A program made the translations under genes and the position numbers. A stretch of DNA of 21,403 bases from CAZXEJ01 sp964639895 (GTDB lineage: Bacteria; Desulfobacterota_D; UBA1144; Nemesobacterales; JADFKM01), in the NCBI GenBank assembly GCA_964639895.1, contig CAZXEJ010000036.1, positions 1 through 21,403 of the forward strand, read 5' to 3'. This document shows, piece by piece, positions 16,048-21,403 of the stretch. Every line of letters begins with the position of its first letter. Positions within the stretch are counted from its first letter, which is position 1. The notes under the pieces were generated by a model. It was given only the letters and a program-made list of their open reading frames with translations, searched no databases and was not told where the DNA came from.

Positions 16048-16992
16048 ATGTGGATAGAGATTTTCAAGACCGGAACATGGACCGACTCCAACGGAGTGGT
16101 CAGACACTGGACGGAAGAGGACCTGGAGAAGATAGTGGCACGCTACGACCCGCGCAGGCACGAGGCGCCGGTGGTGATAGGGCATCCCACACACGACGCT
16201 CCTGCCTGGGGATGGGTGGAGAAGCTGAGACGCGACGGCGGTGTGCTGCTGGCCAAGCTTCGCGACCTTGTACCCGAGTTCGTCGACTGGGTGAAGAAGG
16301 GGCTGTATAAGAAGCGCTCCATCTCGCTCTATCCCGACTTCACGCTTAGGCACGTGGGGTTTCTGGGGGCGATGCCGCCCGCCGTCAAAGGGCTCCGGAA
16401 CGTGAGGTTCGAAGAGGGTGGCGGAGGGTTGAGCGTCGAGATTCCCTTCGAGGGGGAGCCGATCGTGCGGGATGATGAGGAGTCGGCCGGAAAGAGCGAT
16501 TTCGGCGACGCCGTCGAGGGGCTGGAGCGGAGGCTGAGGGAGAAGGAGGAAGAGGCGGCTGCGGCCGCCCAGAGGGTGCGGGCCGTCGAGGAGGCACGCC
16601 GATCGGCCGAGGCGCGCCTGGCCGAGGCGGAGCGCAGATTGAGGCGGATGGAGTTCGTCCAGTACCTGGGACGCGAGACGGTTGCCGGCAGGCTCACCCC
16701 GCGGCAGCGCGAGGTCGTACTCGAGATACTGGACGCCCTCGAGGGGCGGGACTTCTCCGAATCGGGAAGGCGCGACGCCGCAGGGCTGCTGAGAGAGCTC
16801 GTCTCGACCCTGCCCGCCCAGGTGGAGTTCGGCGAAGTGGCCAAGGTCGGCGCGGCCGCCCCGGTAGACGACGCGGCGGCCAAGCGGGCCGAACTTGTGG
16901 CCGAATACATGGACAAGCACGAGGGTGTTACGTGGAGGGAGGCCGTGTTGGCCGTCTCCCGCGAGCATCCGGAACTTTTCAGGGAGGTGTAA
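16048..16992 (+). CDS. Phage prohead protease with C-terminal scaffold (Mu gpI-like)
   Basis: A 314-residue protein if ATG16048 is used; an in-frame TTG at 16042 is an alternative, and neither has a strong Shine-Dalgarno. Residues 1-125 form the protease domain: MWIEIFKTGTWTDSNGVVRHW, a VVIGHPTHD segment (His46), KKRSISLYPD (Ser91/Ser93) and RHVGFLGAMPPAVKGL (His102). This is the pattern of Mu-like prophage I protein proteases. Residues about 150-215 are a highly charged coiled coil (EEAAAAAQRV, RSAEARLAEAERRLRR), followed by a helical tail ending LFREV, typical of a capsid scaffold. The scaffold is thus fused to the protease and would be processed during head maturation. It opens the rightward operon. 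The catalytic residues are inferred, not proven. Confidence 0.82.
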   Translation: MWIEIFKTGTWTDSNGVVRHWTEEDLEKIVARYDPRRHEAPVVIGHPTHDAPAWGWVEKLRRDGGVLLAKLRDLVPEFVDWVKKGLYKKRSISLYPDFTLRHVGFLGAMPPAVKGLRNVRFEEGGGGLSVEIPFEGEPIVRDDEESAGKSDFGDAVEGLERRLREKEEEAAAAAQRVRAVEEARRSAEARLAEAERRLRRMEFVQYLGRETVAGRLTPRQREVVLEILDALEGRDFSESGRRDAAGLLRELVSTLPAQVEFGEVAKVGAAAPVDDAAAKRAELVAEYMDKHEGVTWREAVLAVSREHPELFREV

Positions 16993-16999
16993 CGACGGT

Positions 17000-17386
17000 A
17001 TGGCGTTTGGACAGACCAGCGGAATAGAGAAGACGCTCAAGTGCGCCAGCGCTATCGGGACTGCCTACACGATTGCCAAGTTCGCGCTGGACGACGAGAC
17101 GCTCGACGTTGCATCGTCGAGTACGGATACGCTGATAGGGGTTTTCCAGCACACAACCGATGCGGCTGGCGAGCCGGTGCGGGTGATGGTGTCGGGCATA
17201 AGCCGTCTAAAGCTCGGCGGCACCGTCACCAGGGGCGACTTCGTAACCGCCACCACCGGCGGCCTTGGAGTCGCGGCGGCACCGGCCACGGGGGTCAATG
17301 CCTCGATCGTGGGCGTGGCCATGGCCTCGGGTGCAAGCGGCGACATCGTGCCCGTGCTCATACAACCGGGACGCATCCAGGGTTGA
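17000..17386 (+). CDS. Capsid decoration/cement-like protein (DUF2190-like)
   Basis: A 128-residue protein from ATG17000, with AGGGAGGT (16981-16988) inside the end of the protease gene. It is beta-rich and Gly/Ala/Thr-rich: an N-terminal segment, TLIGVFQHTTDAAGEPVRVMVSG, KLGGTVTRGDFVTATTGGLGVAA, and a last strand IVPVLIQPGRIQG. This pattern is common to small phage proteins placed between the protease/scaffold and the major capsid gene, which form trimeric decoration spikes on the capsid (DUF2190/gpD-like). The context supports capsid stabilisation. The open frame extends further upstream, but the ribosome binding site and composition favour this start. Confidence 0.72.
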   Translation: MAFGQTSGIEKTLKCASAIGTAYTIAKFALDDETLDVASSSTDTLIGVFQHTTDAAGEPVRVMVSGISRLKLGGTVTRGDFVTATTGGLGVAAAPATGVNASIVGVAMASGASGDIVPVLIQPGRIQG

Positions 17387-17459
17387 GGGGGGCACGGCGC
17401 CGGAGGGGGAGCGAAACACGAGCGGCTAGAGAGAAAGAACTCCAGGAGGAAGACGTCAT

Positions 17460-18398
17460 ATGCCTGAGGCAAGAGATCTACACGTGGACAGTGTACTGAG
17501 TGAACTGTCGGTCAAGTACAAGAACTCGGCCTTCATCTGGCGCAGCGTGATGCCGGAGGTGCGGGTGAAGAAGAGGGCCGACAAGTACGTGGTCTACCGC
17601 AAGGAGGACAGCTACCGTCTCTACGACGACGCCGTCGGTCCCAAGTCGATGCCGAACGAGGTGGACTGGGGGGTGTCGATGGGCAACTACTCGGTCAAGG
17701 ACCACGCCCTGGGCGAGTGGCTCCCCCAGGAAACCATAGACAACGCCGACAACCCGCTTGAGCCTGAGATCGACACGAACGAGTTCCTCAATCTCCTGCT
17801 CGACGTGGCCCAGGAGAAGCGGGTGGCCGACATAGTGTTCGACCCGGCCACCTATCCGGCCAGCAACAAGGTCACGCTCTCGGGCACGGCCCAGTGGGGC
17901 GGGTCGGCCGACGACCCGATTGGGGACGTGCTCGCCGCGCTGGAATCGACGTTCGTGCGCGCCAACACCCTGGTGTTCGGCCAGGAGGCGTGGCGCGTGT
18001 TCAGAAAGCTTCCCGAGGTGCTGGACGCCGTAAAGGGGTCGACCCGCTTCCAGGACAGCCCGGGCGGGGTGGCCTCGCCCGCGGAGGTGGCGGAGCTTCT
18101 CGAGGTGGACAGGGTCCTGGTCGGGCGGGCGCGCTACATATCGACCGCCGAGGGCCAGCCAGCCACCTTCACGCAGCTCTGGGGCAAGCACTGCGCCGCC
18201 CTCTACGTCGAGCCCAACCCGGGGGTGAAATCGATCACCTTCGGCGTCACGTTCGTCGAGACCCCAAGGACGACGATGAGGGACTTCGATCCCAAGCGCG
18301 GAGTCAAGGGTGCCCACTACATAAAGGTGAGCTGGAATTCCGACGAGAAGGTGATAGCACCGGAGCTGGGCTACTTGATAGAGAACGCCGTCGCCTGA
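17460..18398 (+). CDS. Phage major capsid protein
   Basis: A 312-residue protein from ATG17460, with AGGAGGA (17444-17450) 9 nt upstream. It begins with an N-terminal arm (SVLSELSVKYKNSAFIWRSV). The core contains LPQETIDNADNPLEPEIDTNEF, an IVFDPATYPASNKVTLSG segment, GDVLAALESTFVRANTLVFG, and near the end a YVEPNPGVKSITFGVTF stretch. The length and its position after protease/scaffold and decoration genes fit an HK97-fold major capsid subunit. It does not look like Mu gpT itself. The family cannot be named precisely by eye, but this type occurs in siphoviruses and GTA-like elements. No cleavage site was identified. Confidence 0.82.
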   Translation: MPEARDLHVDSVLSELSVKYKNSAFIWRSVMPEVRVKKRADKYVVYRKEDSYRLYDDAVGPKSMPNEVDWGVSMGNYSVKDHALGEWLPQETIDNADNPLEPEIDTNEFLNLLLDVAQEKRVADIVFDPATYPASNKVTLSGTAQWGGSADDPIGDVLAALESTFVRANTLVFGQEAWRVFRKLPEVLDAVKGSTRFQDSPGGVASPAEVAELLEVDRVLVGRARYISTAEGQPATFTQLWGKHCAALYVEPNPGVKSITFGVTFVETPRTTMRDFDPKRGVKGAHYIKVSWNSDEKVIAPELGYLIENAVA

Positions 18399-18419
18399 TG
18401 CGGCGGGACGCTCGATGTC

Positions 18420-18436
18420 GGGGCCGCCCCGGCCCC
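18420..18436 (+). terminator. GC hairpin after the capsid gene (possible attenuator)
   Basis: GGGGCCG-CCC-CGGCCCC is a perfect 7-bp stem with a 3-nt loop, 21 bp past the capsid stop. No T run follows, so it may only reduce read-through or protect the 3' end of the abundant capsid message. The rest of the 18399-18551 gap holds no convincing gene. Confidence 0.35.
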
Positions 18437-18551
18437 CGGAATGGATACATATCTGCCGCAATGGGCTCGAAGCCGGGCAGAGCGCGGGGCGGCCCATCAA
18501 TGACGACGGTGGACCGTCCGTCCGGGCGGCGACCACGCGGAGGAGGACGAG

Positions 18552-18992
18552 ATGGCGTACAGCACACTCACAGACATCAAGAAGGTGGTGCCAGAGGCCT
18601 CGATCGTGCAGCTTACCGACGACGAGGGGACGGGGACGGTCGACCAGGCCAGGGTGGACAAGGCCATAGCCGACGCAGACGAGCTCATAGACTCGTTCCT
18701 GCGCGGTCAGTACACGACGCCGCTATCGCCCGTGCCGGGAGTCGTGAACAAGCTCTCGGTGGACGTGGCCGTATTCAACCTTTATTCGAGGCGCCCCGAG
18801 ACCGAGATGCCCGAGACGGTGCTTGTCCGCTACCGCGAGGCCATAAGGATGCTCGAGCGCATTCAGCGGGGACTGGCCTCGCTGGGTACGGCCTCGGAGC
18901 GGTCGGCCGAGAGCCCGCAGTACAAGGTGAGCAAGACGGCCGAGGACAAGGTGTTCGACGGCGCCCTGCTCGACAAGTTCTTCTCGCCCTAG
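18552..18992 (+). CDS. Mu gp36-like protein (DUF1320)
   Basis: A 146-residue protein from ATG18552, with AGGAGG (18541-18546) at 5 nt. The sequence MAYSTLTDIKKVVPE, VDKAIADADELIDSFLRGQYTTPLSPVPGVVNKLSVDVAVFNLYSRR (read as a landmark across about 35-81) and RYREAIRMLERIQRG matches the DUF1320/gp36 family. This is a small helical protein that follows the capsid gene in Mu-like phages and resembles head-tail connector or adaptor proteins. The C-terminus carries FDGALLDKFFSP. It is co-directional with gp37, 25 bp downstream. Confidence 0.88.
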   Translation: MAYSTLTDIKKVVPEASIVQLTDDEGTGTVDQARVDKAIADADELIDSFLRGQYTTPLSPVPGVVNKLSVDVAVFNLYSRRPETEMPETVLVRYREAIRMLERIQRGLASLGTASERSAESPQYKVSKTAEDKVFDGALLDKFFSP

Positions 18993-19017
18993 GGCGGCCG
19001 CCGTGCAGGAGGCGACG

Positions 19018-19425
19018 ATGACGACGGAGCAGATAGAAGACGCCATAGTGAACAGACTCAAGTCCTCGATACCGGACCTCGAGGTGAGCCCCTTTCCCGA
19101 GAGGCCGGACGAGTATGGTCTCATCCACCCCGTCGGGGCCGTGCTCGTACAGTACCGCGGCTCCGACTACTCGGAGCCGGCCTCGCTCGGCACCATCACG
19201 CAGACGCGCACGATGGAGTTCGTCGTGCTTCTGGCAGTACGCCACCTTAGGTCGCACCAAGGGGCCTACGCCTACCTGGACTCCATAAGGGGCAGCCTTA
19301 CGGGCTACGTAATCCCGCCTCTCTCGAAGATGTTCGTTGTTCGCGAGGCGTTCCTGGCCGAGAAGGGAGGCATCTGGTGGTACGCCGTCGAGTTCAAGGC
19401 GAGGTCCATCGAGACGGAACCATAG
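19018..19425 (+). CDS. Mu gp37-like protein (DUF1834), probable tail terminator/completion protein
   Basis: A 135-residue protein. ATG19018 is chosen because AGGAGG (19007-19012) lies 5 nt before it; an upstream GTG at 19003 would put that Shine-Dalgarno inside the gene. The sequence has an N-terminal helix (TEQIEDAIVNRLKSSIPDLEV), a central beta region (GAVLVQYRGSDYSEP, TRTMEFVVLLAVRHL), a helix (AYAYLDSIRGSLTGY) and a final strand pair (VREAFLAEKGGIWWYAVEFKARSI). This is typical of the gp37/DUF1834 family and of tail terminator folds. It presumably caps the tail tube and joins it to the head. Confidence 0.82.
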   Translation: MTTEQIEDAIVNRLKSSIPDLEVSPFPERPDEYGLIHPVGAVLVQYRGSDYSEPASLGTITQTRTMEFVVLLAVRHLRSHQGAYAYLDSIRGSLTGYVIPPLSKMFVVREAFLAEKGGIWWYAVEFKARSIETEP

Positions 19426-19476
19426 ACATAGATTAAGTTGCGGGCGGCGCGGGGCCGCCCGAAGGAGGTATTCGAT

Positions 19477-20916
19477 ATGACGCAGGCAAGTGGGAGCAAA
19501 GGTTTGGTCATGTGGAAGCCCGAGAAGACGTTCGGCGTGCCCGATTTCGCCACCGTGGGAGGCGGTGCCAGTACCACGCTCGCCGCGCCGTCAGCCCCCG
19601 GGGCCACTTCGATCGAGGTGACAAGCGCGCTCGGCATAGCGGCCGGCGACGTGTTGGCCGTGGGCGGGAGCGACAGTGTGGAGTTCGTCCAGGTGGACGG
19701 TTCCTATGCGTCGGGCACCACGGTGGCGCTCGACCCGCTCACGCCGCTCAACTTCCATCACGCCGCCGGCGAGGCCGTCGTCGAGTCGGCTCCTTCGGGT
19801 CTGAAGAAGCTCGGGGCGCTGGTGGCGTTCAGCCCATCGGGAGGGATGGGACGCACCGAGTCGGCCGTCATCACCTCGAGCCGCGCCCTCGAGATCGTGC
19901 GCACGGGCAACCACGAGGTGCGCGGGACGCTCACCCTCGAGACCAGCATCGAGTCGATGGGTATCGTGCTGCTCCATGCCTTGGCCGACGACTACGCCGC
20001 CTCGGGCACGGCCGTCTCCGGCGGGGCGAACACCACCCTCAACGAGCCCTCCGGGGTGTCGGCCGGGGCCACCGGTTTCGACGTGGCCGATGCCACCGGG
20101 ATAGGAAGCGGCGACTATCTACAGCTCGGCACGGGCGATGGGGCCGAGGTCGTCAAGGTGTCGTCTGTATCCGTGAACACCGTGACCCTGGACCCTTCGA
20201 CTCCGCTCCGCAAGGCCCACGCCGACGGCACGGCCGTCGTGGAGGTCACCAGCCCCTACACCTACGTCATAAAGCGCGGCTCCCTGCCCGCCGGCCTCAC
20301 CTTGGTGCTCCACTTCAGCGACGTCGATTCACTGGCCCTCTACCGGGGGGTCAAGATCGACACCCTGTCGCTCGAAGTCACGCCGGGCGCCATACCCACG
20401 CTGCGGGCCGAGTTCGTGGCCAAGGCCGTACAGGTGCTGCAGAAGAACCTTTTCGGCACCCCGCCCGACGTACCCCACACGCCGTATGCGGCCTGGGAGG
20501 GTGTGGTCGAAGAGGGCGGAGCACCGATGAGCACCGTGCAGTCGCTCTCGCTCAGCATACGGAACAACCTGCGCGGCGGAAGCTTCGGCATCGGTTCTCC
20601 TTTCATAGCCAGCGCCGCAGACGGCGAAGGACGCGCGGGGGGCAGCCTCACCTACCACTACTTCGACGCGTCCCTTATCAAGAAGGCGGTCTTCGAGACC
20701 GAGTCGTCGCTCAAGGTGAGGTTCGTCTACAGCGGCGACACCGACCATGAGCTGGAGTTCCACCTCCCGCGCGTGAGGTATTCGGGCACCCACCACCCGG
20801 GCCTGCCTGACAGGGGGCCGATAACCGACACGAGAGAGTTCGACGCGCTGAGGGATGCAACCGAGGATACGGACGTCAAGGTTACGTTCAAGACCACCGA
20901 GGCAGCTCTGCTTTAG
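19477..20916 (+). CDS. Phage tail tube-like protein with two inserted beta-repeat domains
   Basis: A 479-residue protein from ATG19477, with AAGGAGGT (19462-19469) at 7 nt. The N-terminus (GSKGLVMWKPEKTFG) and the C-terminal half (LPAGLTLVLHFSD, GVKIDTLSLEVTPGAIPTLRAEFVAKAV, TPYAAWEG, VQSLSLSIRNNLRGG) have the beta-sandwich pattern of siphophage tail tube subunits. Two copies of a roughly 72-residue beta module interrupt it at about 31-103 and 184-257. Both show (S/N)TTL...GAT(S/G)..V..A.GI..GD.L..G....V..V.........LDP.TPL...HA.G.AVVE. The protein is thus longer than a plain tube subunit. The position after gp37 and before a chaperone-like gene supports the tail assignment. No tail sheath gene precedes it. 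A fibre-like or decorated-tube role is possible. Confidence 0.75.
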   Translation: MTQASGSKGLVMWKPEKTFGVPDFATVGGGASTTLAAPSAPGATSIEVTSALGIAAGDVLAVGGSDSVEFVQVDGSYASGTTVALDPLTPLNFHHAAGEAVVESAPSGLKKLGALVAFSPSGGMGRTESAVITSSRALEIVRTGNHEVRGTLTLETSIESMGIVLLHALADDYAASGTAVSGGANTTLNEPSGVSAGATGFDVADATGIGSGDYLQLGTGDGAEVVKVSSVSVNTVTLDPSTPLRKAHADGTAVVEVTSPYTYVIKRGSLPAGLTLVLHFSDVDSLALYRGVKIDTLSLEVTPGAIPTLRAEFVAKAVQVLQKNLFGTPPDVPHTPYAAWEGVVEEGGAPMSTVQSLSLSIRNNLRGGSFGIGSPFIASAADGEGRAGGSLTYHYFDASLIKKAVFETESSLKVRFVYSGDTDHELEFHLPRVRYSGTHHPGLPDRGPITDTREFDALRDATEDTDVKVTFKTTEAALL

Positions 20917-21035
20917 CCGCAGATCCCCGTTGGGGTGGATACGGTATGGGGCGCACCGCACAGCGGCGCCACCTCCTCCCCCCTTCCACGGTAGTCGTCG
21001 CGGTTCGTGCGGTCGACAAAGCGCAGGAGGCACAG

Positions 21036-21403
21036 ATGGCAAGGATAGGAAACCTGAGGAAGCGTTTTTCCCAACACGTATGGATCACCCCCTTCGTCGA
21101 GGTCGGCGAGTTTCCCACCTATGTGGACGAGAGCGGCCGACGCGTGCAGGTGTCCGAGGAGTGGAGAGAGGTGAGGTTCAAGGTGCTCTACCCCACGCTC
21201 AAGGTGATGAACGAGCTCCGTAACAACAACGTCAAGGTCGTCCTCGAGCGGAGCTCGAAGCGTTCGCACCGGGAGTTCGATCCCGAGGGGCTCGCCGACT
21301 TCCTGGCCAACCGTATCATCCTCGACTGGGACAACGTGACGGACGAGGCCGGCCAGAAGGTGGCCTACGACGGCGGCTTCATGAAGGAGCAGTTCATGGC
21401 CTC
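21036..21403 (+). CDS. Probable phage tail assembly chaperone, 3' end cut off by window edge
   Basis: The ORF starts at ATG21036 with AGGAGG (21025-21030) 5 nt upstream and stays open for 122 codons to the right edge. It begins MARIGNLRKRFSQHVWITPF. It then has a beta-rich part (VRFKVLYPTLKVMNELRNN, VKVVLERSSKR) and FDPEGLADFLANRIILDWDNVTDEAGQKVAYD. The last pattern, a short helix followed by an I..W..V.DE.G element, recurs in tail assembly chaperones encoded between tail tube and tape measure genes. The gene order agrees. Such genes often carry a programmed frameshift near their 3' end, which would lie outside the window. Family identity is inferred from pattern and position only. Confidence 0.55.
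   Translation, partial: MARIGNLRKRFSQHVWITPFVEVGEFPTYVDESGRRVQVSEEWREVRFKVLYPTLKVMNELRNNNVKVVLERSSKRSHREFDPEGLADFLANRIILDWDNVTDEAGQKVAYDGGFMKEQFMA

Noticed and set aside
18415..18669. Small plus-strand ORF starting MSGPPRPPEWIHICRNG after the capsid gene
   Set aside because: Its start lies at the GC hairpin and its second half overlaps the gp36 gene in another frame with Arg-rich sequence; no ribosome binding site was found.
1..21403. CRISPR arrays, tRNA or rRNA genes, and insertion sequences
   Set aside because: No regularly spaced repeats, no TTCGA-type tRNA arm in an intergenic setting, no rRNA stretch and no transposase-like protein were seen. The GGTTCGAATTCCCGG at about 1009 lies inside the sucrase/ferredoxin-like coding sequence.
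11198..21403. Gene transfer agent instead of prophage
   Set aside because: The gene set (DUF1804, gp28, DUF935, gpG, gpI, gp36, gp37) is that of transposable phages rather than of known GTAs. A domesticated particle cannot be excluded from this window but nothing specific supports it.

Overview
The window is GC-rich bacterial DNA with strong AGGAGG-type ribosome binding sites and frequent ATA isoleucine codons. An exbB-exbD pair implies an energised outer membrane. A diaminopimelate decarboxylase implies DAP-type lysine and peptidoglycan synthesis. The host therefore looks like a Gram-negative bacterium, but the sequence alone does not fix the phylum. It has two parts: chromosomal genes from 1 to about 10.6 kb, and a transposable-phage (Mu-like) structural gene block from about 10.7 kb to the right edge.

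Chromosomal part, left to right: a thioredoxin-like peroxiredoxin-family gene running off the left edge (minus); a sucrase/ferredoxin-like protein with an Apd1-type Cys/Cys/His/His cluster motif (plus); a DAACS-type dicarboxylate or acidic amino acid symporter (minus); a Bax inhibitor-1/YccA-family membrane protein (plus); an 816-residue B12-dependent class II ribonucleotide reductase, nrdJ (plus); exbB-exbD (minus, overlapping by 4 bp); and lysA (minus). Good sigma70-like promoters can be read for the symporter, nrdJ, exbB and lysA. The nrdJ promoter carries two NrdR-like boxes whose centres are 32 bp apart. nrdJ ends in a GC-rich terminator before the convergent exbD.

Phage part: leftward from a central gap lie a DUF1804/gp27-type small terminase, a gp28-type large terminase, a DUF935/gp29 portal and a gpG-type virion morphogenesis protein. 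Each overlaps the next by 1 or 4 bp, and the run ends at a 14-bp perfect inverted repeat with a T-rich tail. Rightward lie a gpI-type protease fused to a coiled-coil scaffold, a small capsid decoration-like protein, a major capsid protein, gp36 (DUF1320), gp37 (DUF1834), a tail-tube-like protein with two inserted repeat domains, and the start of a probable tail assembly chaperone. No tail sheath gene follows gp37, which suggests a Mu-like head on a long non-contractile tail, as in B3/D3112-type transposable siphophages.

The most unusual feature is that the two halves of the head module are transcribed divergently from a roughly 1.24-kb segment with no convincing gene. Mu-like phages normally carry these genes on one strand. 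A cluster of GTGACAA repeats, two of them 22 bp apart, lies between lysA and the phage genes and is a candidate prophage end. No transposase, repressor, lysis or tail-fibre gene is in view, so whether the prophage is intact cannot be judged here.
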